Made by a program: the position numbers and the translations under genes
Shown here: positions 9,363 through 18,182 of the stretch, piece after piece
Layout of the letters: every line of letters starts with the position of its first letter
Numbering within the stretch: position 1 is the stretch's first letter
Source: Campylobacter sp. RM5004
Lineage (GTDB): Bacteria; Campylobacterota; Campylobacteria; Campylobacterales; Campylobacteraceae
NCBI RefSeq assembly: GCF_022369455.1
Contig: NZ_CP059599.1
Span: 1,020,409 to 1,084,408 of the forward strand
DNA length: 64,000 bases
Direction of reading: 5' to 3'
Notes under the pieces: generated by a model
What the model was told of the DNA's origin: nothing
The model's input: only the letters and a program-made list of their open reading frames with translations
The model's database searches: none

Positions 9363-9366
9363 TTAT

Positions 9367-10674
9367 TTAGCTTGTTTTATTCTGCCATTTTTTACTCTTC
9401 CAACGATATGTATTTGCAAGCCCACGCAAGAACTCATCAGCTACAAAGGCACTCCAAATCCCAACCATTGCAAAGCCAAAATGTATTCCTAAAATATAAG
9501 CCAAAGGAACACTAACTCCCCACATAAAAATAATTCCCATATAAAACGGATATGCAGCATCACTGCTCGCTCTAAGCGAATTTACCATAACGATATTCAT
9601 AGCTCTTGAAGCCTCTAAAACAAAAGAAATAATGAAAAGTGGCTTAATAATCTTAATCAAATCATCATTTAAATCAAGTGCTTTAAAAATATAATCTTGA
9701 AATATAAATACAAAACTAGCAAAAATAAAGCTTAAAATTATTGCTATTTTTAAAATTACAAAGCTATGTTTATACGCTTTTTCGTATTCTTTTGCCCCTA
9801 CTAATCTTCCTATGATTATCTCATTTGCAACACTTAAAGCCGAACTTGTTGTAAAAATAAACATTGAAATTTGAAAAAATATGCTCTGAATACTCATTGC
9901 GTCTTTTCCAAGCAAGCCAACAAAAGCAAAAACCACCATATATTGAGCCGACCAAAGTAGGTTTTCACCTGCACTAAAGCCACCTATTGTTAAAATCTTT
10001 TTAAAAATATCTTTATTAATATTGAAAAATAACTTAAAGTATATGCGTAATTTTGCGATCTTAAAATAAATATAAACAAGCATAATAAGGCAAACAATTC
10101 TTGAAATAATACTTGAAATTCCAACGCCAAATAATCCTAAATCATATTTATACAAAAATATCGCATTAAAAATTATATTAACAGCATTCATCACAAGTGA
10201 AACTATCATAAGCTCTTTTGCTTTTGCATAGGTTCTAATTACAGATGATAATGCTATATTTACGCAATCAAGCAAGATTACATAAGCAATAGTTTGTAAA
10301 TAAATCAAAGAATAATTAAAAATCTCATCAGGAACATTGAGTAATTTAAGCATTTTAAAATCAAAAAAATGAATTATAAAAAATATAAATATTCCTAAAA
10401 TCACATTAAAAGATAAGCTTATATGAGCTGATTTTATTGCTAGATTTTTGTTATTTGCTCCTAGTGCTTGAGAGATTAATACGCTAGAGCCAATTGATAA
10501 GAATGAAAAAATCGTAGTAGCTATTATAAAGATTTGATTCGCACTACTCATAGCTCCTATTAAAAATACATTGTATCTGCTAATCATAATAGTATTTATA
10601 ACTACCGAGCTAAACCTTAGCAGCATTTCTAAGTAGATATTTAAAGATAGTTTAAAAAAATTGATTTCTTTCAT
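9367..10674 (-). CDS. MATE-family multidrug/cation efflux transporter
   Basis: A 435-residue membrane protein with about twelve hydrophobic helices in two related halves, the length and layout of NorM/DinF-type MATE antiporters, which expel drugs or toxic compounds using Na+ or H+ gradients. Family-like text includes SIGSSVLISQALGANNKNLA in the first half and TTSSALSVANEIIIGRLVGA in the second. The start is the ATG at 10674 (MKEINFFKL); no strong binding site precedes it. It follows accC across a repeat-derived hairpin, so it may have partly independent expression. The substrate is unknown. Confidence 0.85.
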   Translation of the reverse strand: MKEINFFKLSLNIYLEMLLRFSSVVINTIMISRYNVFLIGAMSSANQIFIIATTIFSFLSIGSSVLISQALGANNKNLAIKSAHISLSFNVILGIFIFFIIHFFDFKMLKLLNVPDEIFNYSLIYLQTIAYVILLDCVNIALSSVIRTYAKAKELMIVSLVMNAVNIIFNAIFLYKYDLGLFGVGISSIISRIVCLIMLVYIYFKIAKLRIYFKLFFNINKDIFKKILTIGGFSAGENLLWSAQYMVVFAFVGLLGKDAMSIQSIFFQISMFIFTTSSALSVANEIIIGRLVGAKEYEKAYKHSFVILKIAIILSFIFASFVFIFQDYIFKALDLNDDLIKIIKPLFIISFVLEASRAMNIVMVNSLRASSDAAYPFYMGIIFMWGVSVPLAYILGIHFGFAMVGIWSAFVADEFLRGLANTYRWKSKKWQNKTS

Positions 10675-10683
10675 GTTGTTTAG

Positions 10684-10719
10684 CTAAATGAAATTCTTAA
10701 AGAATTTCATTTAGGAATT
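10684..10719. repeat. degenerate inverted relative of the 18-base word, probable terminator of accC
   Basis: CTAAATGAAATTCTT pairs with AAGAATTTCATTTAG. The right arm continues GGAATT, so it looks like a mutated copy of the interspersed word. It directly abuts the accC stop codon, whose TAA is part of the TAATTCC arm. Confidence 0.6.
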
Positions 10720-12052
10720 ATCTTCTTGATAAATAGTTTGTATCAAATTTATTATTAATAAAATCAGGATTTTCCATCATAGAAATATGAAAATCTTTTG
10801 TAGTTTTAATTCCACCTACAATTAATTCTTGTAAAGCACATTTCATTTTATGAATTGCCATTTCTCTAGTTGGAGCCCAAACTACAAGCTTACCAATCAT
10901 ACTATCATAAAACGGCGGAACTGAATAATCTTGATAAATATGGCTTTCCATTCTTACATTTGCACCACCCGGAGCTGAATATCTTGTGATTTTTCCAGGA
11001 CAAGGAGTAAATGTCTTAGGGTCTTCTGCTGTAATTCTGCACTCAATTGAATGACCTTTAAAGCTTATTTCTTCTTGTTTAGGTAGAGCCTTTCCTTCTG
11101 CTACATTTATCATATGGCGGATTATATCTTCACCACTACACATTTCGCTTACGCAGTGCTCAACTTGAAGTCTTGTATTCATTTCAATGAAATAAAAGTT
11201 TTGATAATCATCTAATAAGAACTCAAATGTTCCAGCACCTTCATATCCTATCGCTTTTGCAGCTCTTACTGCAGTTTCAAGTAATTTCGCTCTTGTTTCA
11301 GGAGTTAAAATCTTCGCAGGACTTTCTTCTATTAGTTTTTGGTGTCTTCTTTGCATAGAGCAATCACGCTCTCCTACATGAATAACATTACCAAAGCTAT
11401 CTCCTATGATTTGCACTTCTATATGGCGTGGGTTTTTGATATATTTTTCTATATACATTCTTCCATCACCAAACGCACTTGTTGCTTCGCTTTCTGCTGA
11501 CCAGTATGCTTTTTCTAAATCTGCAGCTTTTTCAACCACACGCATACCACGGCCACCACCACCTGCAGCAGCTTTTAAAATAACAGGATAACCCATTTCT
11601 TCTGCTAGTTCTTTTGCCATATTAACATCTTTTATAGCTCCATCACTACCAGGAATTACTGGAACACCTGCTCTTTTCATAACTTGCTTAGCTTTACTTT
11701 TATCACTCATAGTATTCATAGCTTCTACGCTTGGACCAATGAATTTAATATTATGACGCTCACAAATTTCAACGAAATTTTGATTTTCACTTAAAAATCC
11801 ATAACCTGGGAAAATCGCATCAGCACCACATAATTCTGCAGCACTTATAATTGATGGAATATTTAAATAACTTTCGCTTGACTTTGGACCACCAACACAG
11901 ATACTTGCATCGCAATATTTTAAGTATAAAGCATCTTTATCGGCACTTGAATATATACAAATCGCTTCTTTTCCCATTTCTTTAATCGTTCTAATAGCTC
12001 TTAGTGCTATTTCACCACGATTTGCAATTAATATTTTTTTAATTTCTCTCAT
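10718..12052 (-). CDS. accC: acetyl-CoA carboxylase, biotin carboxylase subunit
   Basis: Biotin carboxylase carries out the ATP-dependent carboxylation of biotin on BCCP, the first half of the acetyl-CoA carboxylase reaction for fatty-acid synthesis. The 444-residue length is normal. Visible are the N-terminal ILIANRGEIALRAIRT, the ATP-grasp glycine loop KAAAGGGGRGMRVV, the HVGERDCSMQRRHQK segment and the catalytic EMNTRLQVEH. It lies ten bases after accB on the same strand, and the two are surely one operon. The downstream degenerate hairpin abuts its stop. Confidence 0.97.
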   Translation of the reverse strand: MREIKKILIANRGEIALRAIRTIKEMGKEAICIYSSADKDALYLKYCDASICVGGPKSSESYLNIPSIISAAELCGADAIFPGYGFLSENQNFVEICERHNIKFIGPSVEAMNTMSDKSKAKQVMKRAGVPVIPGSDGAIKDVNMAKELAEEMGYPVILKAAAGGGGRGMRVVEKAADLEKAYWSAESEATSAFGDGRMYIEKYIKNPRHIEVQIIGDSFGNVIHVGERDCSMQRRHQKLIEESPAKILTPETRAKLLETAVRAAKAIGYEGAGTFEFLLDDYQNFYFIEMNTRLQVEHCVSEMCSGEDIIRHMINVAEGKALPKQEEISFKGHSIECRITAEDPKTFTPCPGKITRYSAPGGANVRMESHIYQDYSVPPFYDSMIGKLVVWAPTREMAIHKMKCALQELIVGGIKTTKDFHISMMENPDFINNKFDTNYLSRR

Positions 12053-12062
12053 AATTACCTAC

Positions 12063-12512
12063 TTATAGTTTTTCAACTGCAAATAATTCTGTTCCAAACT
12101 CCACAGGTTGTCCATCTTCTACTAATGCACTTACAATTTTGCAATCAAACTCAGCTTCAATTTCATTCATAATCTTCATTGCTTCAATAATGCAAATAGT
12201 ATCGCCTTTTCTTACTGTTTGACCAACTTTTACAAATGGTGCTGCCCCTGGACTTGGTGCTTGATAGAAAGTTCCTACCATTGGGCTTGTAATTGTTGGG
12301 TGTGAATTTTTAACCGGTTGAGCTTCATTTACTACATTTACATTTATTGGAGCAGGTGCTGCATGTGGCATAGCTGCAGGAATTGGAGCGCATTCAACAA
12401 CAGTTCCTTGCTTTTCTAGGCTTATTTCAAAATCTCCTTCTTTGATTTTGATTTTACCTATATTTGCTTGTGCAAACATATCTATTAATTCTTTTATTTC
12501 TTCTCTTTTCAT
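12063..12512 (-). CDS. accB: acetyl-CoA carboxylase, biotin carboxyl carrier protein
   Basis: BCCP carries the biotin that accepts CO2 from AccC and hands it to the carboxyltransferase. The 149-residue protein has the standard layout: an N-terminal dimer segment, an Ala/Pro-rich linker at about residues 41-70, and the biotinyl domain from 75 on. The biotinylated lysine is Lys113 in EAMKIM. The ATG is preceded by CAGGAGAAAA. It is the first gene of accB-accC; the promoter should lie in the 190-base gap to 12704. Neither accA nor accD is in the window, as is common when the subunits are scattered. Confidence 0.97.
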   Translation of the reverse strand: MKREEIKELIDMFAQANIGKIKIKEGDFEISLEKQGTVVECAPIPAAMPHAAPAPINVNVVNEAQPVKNSHPTITSPMVGTFYQAPSPGAAPFVKVGQTVRKGDTICIIEAMKIMNEIEAEFDCKIVSALVEDGQPVEFGTELFAVEKL

Positions 12513-12661
12513 TTTTTCTCCTGATATAAAATTCTTACAATTCTAGTCATATAAATATAACGAAAATAAAATATAAAACATTATTAATTTTAAAATACAA
12601 ACTTTTAAATACAAGTGTTACTTTAAGTATCATTAAATAAGAAATAGATATAAATAATAAG

Positions 12662-12679
12662 GAATTTGAAATAGGAATT
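12662..12679 (+). repeat. 18-base interspersed word, exact copy (A type)
   Basis: GAATTTGAAATAGGAATT, single, directly beside the GC-rich terminator hairpin of the minus-strand gene ending at 12704. Confidence 0.9.
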
Positions 12680-12682
12680 ATA

Positions 12683-12701
12683 AAGGGCAAAAAGCCCTTT
12701 A
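12683..12701 (-). terminator. terminator hairpin of the 12704-13084 gene
   Basis: AAAGGGC, AAAAA loop, GCCCTTT, starting just past the stop codon of the minus-strand gene. Confidence 0.7.
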
Positions 12702-12703
12702 GA

Positions 12704-13084
12704 TTAAGCTAATAATGAAGCTAATTGACTTTGATTTAAGCTAACTTGTTGTGCGTTTTTAAAACTTTCTTCGTTTTGTTTTAAAAAATCAGCATTTAAC
12801 TTAGAAAAATCTTCGCTTTTCATTCTGTCATTATTTGTTGCAGTTTTTAAGCTATCTTCAATTTTTGCTAAGTCTTCTTTTAAATCAGATTTATTAGCAT
12901 TATTCATGGCTTTTAAAATCATATCATCTTGTAAATTTGAAATTTCTTGATATTTTTTCTCGCCTAATTTTTCTTCACCTATTTTTTTCTCATTTACTTG
13001 CTCTGCCGAAGTATCTTCAACTTTTTGAATAGGTTTATTTTGAGCCATTAACACATTGCTTTGAATACTACTATTAATTTGCAT
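12704..13084 (-). CDS. hypothetical cytosolic protein, 126 residues
   Basis: I do not recognise this protein. It is hydrophilic, rich in Lys, Asn, Gln and Glu, with no signal peptide or membrane segment. From about residue 40 on it looks mostly helical and possibly coiled (LQDDMILKAMNNANKSDLKED). An N terminus of the type MQINSSIQSN and a C terminus of alternating Gln/Ser/Leu resemble small flagellar-export or chaperone-like proteins in overall flavour only. The start is well supported by AAAAGGAGTTTAGC before the ATG. It has its own terminator and seems monocistronic. Confidence 0.7.
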   Translation of the reverse strand: MQINSSIQSNVLMAQNKPIQKVEDTSAEQVNEKKIGEEKLGEKKYQEISNLQDDMILKAMNNANKSDLKEDLAKIEDSLKTATNNDRMKSEDFSKLNADFLKQNEESFKNAQQVSLNQSQLASLLA

Positions 13085-13117
13085 GCTAAACTCCTTTTAA
13101 ATTTTGCCGATTATACA

Positions 13118-13555
13118 TCATTTTTCTTTTTTCTTAGTAAAGAATAAAATAAATTGTAAAACTACCATTACTTTAAATAATATTTCACTTTGTTTGTGGT
13201 TTGCATTAAACTCATCGCTATTAGTTATGCCTAATTCTTGCATATTTAAAACATTTTGCGTGTAATAAAAAACAAAAATTAAAGCCAAAATTACTATTAA
13301 AAAACTTAAAATTATTCTAAAACTAGCTAATTTATTTGTAAAAATTTCATAAAAAATATTAAAAAAGCTTACAAAAAGTAACAAATAATTAAATTTTACA
13401 AATACTTGGGTCATTAGCAAACCACTCTCTAAATGACTTAAAATCCCATTTCCTATAATTTCACTTGGAAAAAATATAATAGGAGCAACTACAATTCCTA
13501 TAAAAATTTCAATAAAAATTATTCCTGCTAATAAAAAATCATTAATTTTTCTCAT
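13118..13555 (-). CDS. DUF4149-type membrane protein
   Basis: A 145-residue inner-membrane protein with four likely helices (about 7-30, 47-70, 77-97 and 125-141). The arrangement, with an N-terminal FLLAGIIFIEIFIGIVVAPIIFF and a loop carrying FNANHKQSEILFK, fits the DUF4149/TMEM205-like family found in epsilonproteobacteria; the function is unknown. It is the last gene of uup-M48-prmC-DUF4149, and its start overlaps prmC by fourteen bases. Confidence 0.7.
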   Translation of the reverse strand: MRKINDFLLAGIIFIEIFIGIVVAPIIFFPSEIIGNGILSHLESGLLMTQVFVKFNYLLLFVSFFNIFYEIFTNKLASFRIILSFLIVILALIFVFYYTQNVLNMQELGITNSDEFNANHKQSEILFKVMVVLQFILFFTKKKEK

Positions 13556-14345
13556 AATCTAACCTTTCTGCTATAAACACTCTATCAAATCCATTTAAAT
13601 CTTTGTAAAAACTAGCTTTAAAATTATATTCTTTTAAATACTCTCTCAAAACTTCTTTCTGTTCGTATCCAAACTCACATATTAAGCATTTTACATTTTC
13701 TAAATAACATTTTTTAATAATTTTAAATAATAATTCATAGCCTTTTTTACCGCCATAAAGTGCTGTTTTTGGCTCTTTTTTTACATATTCATCTAAAGCA
13801 TAATCTGTGCTAATATAAGGTGGATTTGATACCACTAATTCATAGTTTTTAAACGATACTACATTAAAATCCGCTAGATGAAAATCGCAATCTACATTAT
13901 GTTTTTTAGCATTTTTACAAGCTAGCTCTAAAGCCTTTTTATTTATATCACAAGCTTTTATATTAATATTTGTAAAAAGCTTTAAACATATACTAATAAT
14001 TCCACTACCAAAGCCTATTTCATAAGCATTTTTTACATTATGTTCTTTTATATAATTAGTCGCTAAATCAATTAAAATTTCTGTATCACACCTTGGAATT
14101 AACACTCCGTTTTCGCATAAAAATTCTAAATCTTTTATATAAGTTTTTTTGAAAATATATTGCAAAGGCATATTATTTAAATATAAATTTGCAATATTTA
14201 TTAAGTTTTTTCTATCATTTTCGCTTATAGTGTTTGACCTTGCAAGTGAGTATTCAAGCAATGAAAATGAAAAATACTCCATAATGATTTGCTTAGCAAT
14301 TAAATCTCCAACTAAGCTTTTTAATTCATTAAAAGTTACTATCAT
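13542..14345 (-). CDS. prmC: release factor glutamine methyltransferase PrmC
   Basis: S-adenosylmethionine-dependent methyltransferase that methylates the Gln of the GGQ motif in peptide-chain release factors RF1 and RF2, needed for efficient termination. The 267-residue protein has the N-terminal helical domain, the SAM-binding loop EIGFGSGIISI (about 109-119) and the diagnostic NPPY at residues 174-177. It overlaps the upstream M48 protease gene by 17 bases and the downstream DUF4149 gene by 14, so the whole set is translated from one message. Confidence 0.94.
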   Translation of the reverse strand: MIVTFNELKSLVGDLIAKQIIMEYFSFSLLEYSLARSNTISENDRKNLINIANLYLNNMPLQYIFKKTYIKDLEFLCENGVLIPRCDTEILIDLATNYIKEHNVKNAYEIGFGSGIISICLKLFTNINIKACDINKKALELACKNAKKHNVDCDFHLADFNVVSFKNYELVVSNPPYISTDYALDEYVKKEPKTALYGGKKGYELLFKIIKKCYLENVKCLICEFGYEQKEVLREYLKEYNFKASFYKDLNGFDRVFIAERLDYEKN

Positions 14346-15516
14346 TTAGAGCACTTATTCTTTTGCTTAAACTTGGATGAGTTTTGTATATAGCTTCATA
14401 AATAGCGTTATGATCTAGCAAGGCTTTATTGTGAATTGCTAATACTTTTAAAGCATTTATCATATCGCTTTTACTTGTTTTTAAAGCTCCGTGTTTATCT
14501 GCATTAAATTCATTCTTTCTTGAAATAGAATTTAAAATAGGACTTAAAACAAACGATATTGCTGAACCTACCATAATAAAGGCGAATAATGAGCTAGAAA
14601 CAAAGCCTTCTAAATTAAACTGATTTTCAAAAAAACTTGAAAAATACCCAAAAATTGCAAAAGTTATTAAAAGATTTAATCCACTTATAAAAAGCATTTT
14701 TAAAATATCTTTATTCTTAAAATGCCCTAACTCATGCGCTAAAACAGCTAATAATTCATTTTTATTCATAGCATTAATTAAAGTATCATAAAGAACTACC
14801 TTTTTTGCTCCAAACATACCGGCAAAATAAGCATTTAGCCTTGTATCATTCTTACTTGCGTCCATGCTAAATACCCCATTGCTTTTAAAACCACAATCAT
14901 TTAATAACGCTTGAATATTGTCCTTTAACTCGCCTTCAATAGGACTTAGTTTATTAAACATAGGCACGATAAAATTAGGATAAACAACCATAGCTAAAAG
15001 ACTAAAGATAAATAATATCGCAAAGCCACCTATCCACCAAAACTCGCCTAATTTAGCAATTGCAAAAAGCAAAATATAAACCAAAGCTCCACCTATAATT
15101 ACTAATAAAATTAGTGATTTTAAAAGGTCTTTAAAATACATAAAAGGTGTTTTTTTATTAAAGCCATGCTTGGTATCTACAACCATAGTTTTATAAAAAT
15201 CTACACAAGTTAGAATGCAAGAATTAATCACAAAATATAGCAATACTAAAATAGTATTATCTAGCAATGAATTAGGCTCAAAATGAACTTTTAATACCTT
15301 AAATAGCACTAATATAAACACGCAATTTAAAACTAAAGCTAAAAAATTATTAAGAATTGAAAACTTATATTCAACTATCGCAATATTTTTAAACTCTACA
15401 AATTGTTCATCGCTTAAAAAACCTTTATTTGTTTTGGTTTTTATATGATTTATCTCAAGTAATTTAAGTAATGTTTCAATTATAAAAACAAGACTAATGA
15501 TACTAATTATTAGCAT
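14329..15516 (-). CDS. M48-family (Ste24-type) membrane zinc metallopeptidase
   Basis: A 395-residue inner-membrane protease of the CAAX-protease-1/Ste24 type: several N-terminal helices, then the zinc motif HELGH at residues 261-265 and a third ligand region in NEFNADKHGA (about 330-340). The full-length seven-helix Ste24 layout distinguishes it from HtpX, which is shorter. Bacterial members are thought to process or clear membrane proteins; prenylation is not expected here. The gene overlaps both neighbours. Near residue 325 the text PILNSISRK is encoded by a two-mismatch relative of the 18-base word. Confidence 0.88.
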   Translation of the reverse strand: MLIISIISLVFIIETLLKLLEINHIKTKTNKGFLSDEQFVEFKNIAIVEYKFSILNNFLALVLNCVFILVLFKVLKVHFEPNSLLDNTILVLLYFVINSCILTCVDFYKTMVVDTKHGFNKKTPFMYFKDLLKSLILLVIIGGALVYILLFAIAKLGEFWWIGGFAILFIFSLLAMVVYPNFIVPMFNKLSPIEGELKDNIQALLNDCGFKSNGVFSMDASKNDTRLNAYFAGMFGAKKVVLYDTLINAMNKNELLAVLAHELGHFKNKDILKMLFISGLNLLITFAIFGYFSSFFENQFNLEGFVSSSLFAFIMVGSAISFVLSPILNSISRKNEFNADKHGALKTSKSDMINALKVLAIHNKALLDHNAIYEAIYKTHPSLSKRISALNDSNF

Positions 15517-17440
15517 TTTCTAACTCCTGTGCAAGTTCTAAAACTTCGTAATACTCATTTTCTAAAAGCTCTAATTCCGAATTCAAATTCTCAAGCCTTT
15601 CATTTAATGTTAATATGCCGTATTTTTCATATTTAGCTGGATCACTTAAATATTCGTTTAATAATTTAATCTCTTTTTCAATTTCTTCAATTTTACTTGG
15701 GTGTTCTTCTAAAATCTTGTTTTGTTTATAGCTTAATTTTACGCTTTTTTTGCGTTCAACTTCCTTTGGCTTTATTTTATCGTTTTCTATTTCTTCATTT
15801 AGCTCGTTTAATTCATCGTTTAATTCTAGCAATTCGCTAAATTTCATAGTTTCTATGCTAATTTCTTGATTTGAAAATGCAAAAAGCTTAGTAGCAAGTC
15901 TATCTGTAAAATATCTATCATGACTTACAAATATTAAAGCCCCTTTAAAATCCATTAAATATTGCTCTAAAATATTAATTGTAGCTATATCTAAATCATT
16001 CGTAGGCTCATCTAAAATTAATACTTCATAATCTTTTGTAAAGAGTTTTGCTAAAGCCACCCTACTTTTTTCGCCACCACTAAGTGAGCCGATTTTATAA
16101 GTTAATTGCTCTTTTGGAAATAAAAAATGCTTTAAATATCCATATACATGCATATTAAAGCCCTTTACATTGATAGTATCTCCGCCATTTGGACAAAAAT
16201 ATTCAATCAAAGTTTCATCATCTTTTAAATCACTTTTTTTCTGGTCAAAATATCCTATATTAATCTCGCCTTTTTTAATAAACCCACTACTAGGACGTAA
16301 TTTTTCAAGTAAGATTTGTAAAAAGCTTGATTTTCCACAGCCATTTTTACCAACAATTGCTATTTTTTCACCTTGCAAAATCCTTGCATTAAATGGCTTA
16401 AACAATAGCTTTTCACCTAATCTTAAACTAATATCGTGTAATTCAAAAAGCATTTTTTTCTTATTTGCTATTAGTGGATTTGATTTTATATCACTTGCAC
16501 GGGCAAGCTCAACTCTTAGCCTATTTAAAATACTAGGATTTTTCTTAGCTTCTTCACGCATTTTAAAAATACGCTCTTTTCTTCCTTCGTTTCGCTTAAG
16601 TCTAGCTTTTACTCCACGACGCAGCCATTCTTCTTCGCTTTTTAGCTGTTTTACTAAGGTTTCATAGCTTTTATTTAAGCTCTCAAGTAGCCTTGCTTTT
16701 GCCTTTAAATAATCGCTATATCCACCCATAAATTCTCTTAAAATTCCATCTTCAATTTCTACACATTTGCTTGCAACATTATCAATAAAATATCTATCGT
16801 GGCTTATAAATATAACGCTTTTTTTACTAGCTTTTAACATATCTTCAAGATATTTACACATAGTTACATCTAAGTGATTCGTAGGCTCATCAAGTATTAA
16901 AACATCAGGAGATTTAAGCAACATACAAGCAAGACTTAATCTTCTTTGCTCTCCACCACTTAAAGACGCTAAGCTTCTATTTAAAAAACTTCCTAATTCA
17001 AATTCTTTTAAAGCTCTTGCAATCTTGCTATCAATACTCCAAGCATCTTTGCTCTCAATTAATTCAAATAAAATTTGCTGGTTTTTAAGCAATTCTTTAT
17101 CATCTGGCTTAGTTGCAAGCTTTTCATTTATTTCATTATATTCTTTTAGGGCATTAAAAATATCGCCTAATTCAAGCTTAATATATTCATCAACACTTAA
17201 ATCCAAATCATTATTAATACTTTGAGAAAGCATAGAAAAGCTAATGCTAGAATTTATAAGTATTCTGCCATTATCTGGTTCAATTTCTTTTGTAATTATT
17301 TTTAAAAATGTAGATTTGCCTTGCCCGTTTTTACCTATAATTGCGATTTTTTCGCCATCATTTATACTAAAATTTACATTTTTTAAAATAACTTTTTCGC
17401 CGTAATTTTTGCTTATATCAATACAATCAATTAAAATCAA
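15503..17440 (-). CDS. uup: ABC-F ATPase, Uup-like
   Basis: A 645-residue soluble ABC-F protein with two nucleotide-binding domains: Walker A GKNGQGKST and GKNGCGKSS, signature LSGGEQRRLS and LSGGEKSRVA, Walker B VLILDEPTNHLD and VLILDEPTNDLD. A charged linker lies between them, and the C-terminal Glu/Leu-rich coiled coil (about 560-645) is typical of Uup. ABC-F proteins act on ribosomes or, for Uup, also on branched DNA stability. The start is a TTG at 17440 with AAGGA upstream; no ATG fits better. Two copies of the 18-base word lie in frame: ENLNSELE in the C-terminal coil and KEFELGSF in the first ATPase domain. Confidence 0.9.
   Translation of the reverse strand: MILIDCIDISKNYGEKVILKNVNFSINDGEKIAIIGKNGQGKSTFLKIITKEIEPDNGRILINSSISFSMLSQSINNDLDLSVDEYIKLELGDIFNALKEYNEINEKLATKPDDKELLKNQQILFELIESKDAWSIDSKIARALKEFELGSFLNRSLASLSGGEQRRLSLACMLLKSPDVLILDEPTNHLDVTMCKYLEDMLKASKKSVIFISHDRYFIDNVASKCVEIEDGILREFMGGYSDYLKAKARLLESLNKSYETLVKQLKSEEEWLRRGVKARLKRNEGRKERIFKMREEAKKNPSILNRLRVELARASDIKSNPLIANKKKMLFELHDISLRLGEKLLFKPFNARILQGEKIAIVGKNGCGKSSFLQILLEKLRPSSGFIKKGEINIGYFDQKKSDLKDDETLIEYFCPNGGDTINVKGFNMHVYGYLKHFLFPKEQLTYKIGSLSGGEKSRVALAKLFTKDYEVLILDEPTNDLDIATINILEQYLMDFKGALIFVSHDRYFTDRLATKLFAFSNQEISIETMKFSELLELNDELNELNEEIENDKIKPKEVERKKSVKLSYKQNKILEEHPSKIEEIEKEIKLLNEYLSDPAKYEKYGILTLNERLENLNSELELLENEYYEVLELAQELENANN
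15573..15590 (-). repeat. 18-base word inside uup, one mismatch
   Basis: Read on the coding strand as GAATTTGAATTCGGAATT, giving NLNSEL in the C-terminal coiled coil. The same TTCGG variant occurs in the gene at 26261. Confidence 0.7.
16988..17005 (-). repeat. 18-base word inside uup, one mismatch
   Basis: Coding-strand GAATTTGAATTAGGAAGT, read EFELGS between the Walker A and signature motifs of the first ATPase domain. Confidence 0.7.
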
Positions 17441-17463
17441 TTAAATAATCCTTAAAGTAAGTT

Positions 17464-17485
17464 AAAGGCTAGTATTCTAGCCTTT
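17464..17485 (-). terminator. terminator hairpin after yceI
   Basis: AAAGGCTAG, loop TATT, CTAGCCTTT: a perfect nine-pair stem between the yceI stop (17491) and the uup start (17440). Confidence 0.8.
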
Positions 17486-17490
17486 AAAGA

Positions 17491-18060
17491 TTATTTAACA
17501 TCTACATCAAAATAAATTTCAACTTCTTCCCAAGTCTTTTTACCATGAAGTGCTGCAATTTGCTTATCTGTTGAAAGTGCAATATAAGCATCTTCAGTAT
17601 TAAAATCTGTTCTCATATTGATTTCGCCTTTTACAACTAATTTACCATCAGCAACACTATAAGTCATAGGAATTTCTTTTGTAACATCATTAAAAGTAAT
17701 AACTCCTGTTACACTTCCATTTGTTTCATCACCTTTTGCGTCTTTTAAACTTGCTTCAATTTTGCTATTTTTAAGATTTGCAATATATGTTCTATGGATA
17801 TTATTTTCACGAACCTTATCTTTTGTGTTTTCATTAGCAAAATCTAAACTAGCTTTAACTTCGTTTAAAATATCTACAACCGAACCACTTGTTTTACCAA
17901 ATTCAAATTTAGCATCATCAATAACACCAGGAACGCCTAGTTTTTTAGCCATTTTAAAGCCAACGAAATGCGCTTTAACGCTAGCTTCATCAATATTAAT
18001 TGCGTAAGCACCTGAACTTAAAATCGCTGTTGCGATAATTGAAGAAAATAACTTTTTCAT
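17491..18060 (-). CDS. YceI-family periplasmic protein
   Basis: A 189-residue exported protein with the signal peptide MKKLFSSIIATAILSSGAYA, followed by the YceI lipocalin-like beta-barrel (YAINIDEASVKAHFVGFKM..., GVTGVITFNDVTKEIPMTY, MRTDFNTEDAYIA). YceI proteins bind polyprenoid or amide lipids in the periplasm; the physiological role is uncertain. AAAAAAAGGATT precedes the ATG. A -10 box and a sequence close to a Fur box lie upstream, so iron control is likely. A strong hairpin follows. Confidence 0.9.
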   Translation of the reverse strand: MKKLFSSIIATAILSSGAYAINIDEASVKAHFVGFKMAKKLGVPGVIDDAKFEFGKTSGSVVDILNEVKASLDFANENTKDKVRENNIHRTYIANLKNSKIEASLKDAKGDETNGSVTGVITFNDVTKEIPMTYSVADGKLVVKGEINMRTDFNTEDAYIALSTDKQIAALHGKKTWEEVEIYFDVDVK

Positions 18061-18090
18061 TTTTAATCCTTTTTTTTAAAATGCGATGAA

Positions 18091-18118
18091 ATTATACTAA
18101 ATTATGTTAATCATTATC
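18091..18118 (-). promoter_or_regulatory. yceI promoter with probable Fur box
   Basis: On the minus strand TATAAT lies at 18096-18091. Immediately upstream, 18118-18100 reads GATAATGATTAACATAATT, matching 15 of 19 positions of the E. coli Fur consensus, including the complete left half GATAATGAT. Bound Fur would block the yceI -10 region; the divergent DsbA-like gene could also be affected. Confidence 0.6.
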
Positions 18119-18182
18119 ATTTGGAATAAATTTTTATTAATTAAAATCTTATATATTAATGCAATTTTTTTAAGGAGAAAAA

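Noticed and set aside
16170-16667. 165-codon open frame antisense to uup
   Set aside because: Lies fully opposite the ABC-F ATPase motifs; reads as low-complexity Ser/Phe/Leu, typical of reverse-frame shadows in this genome.
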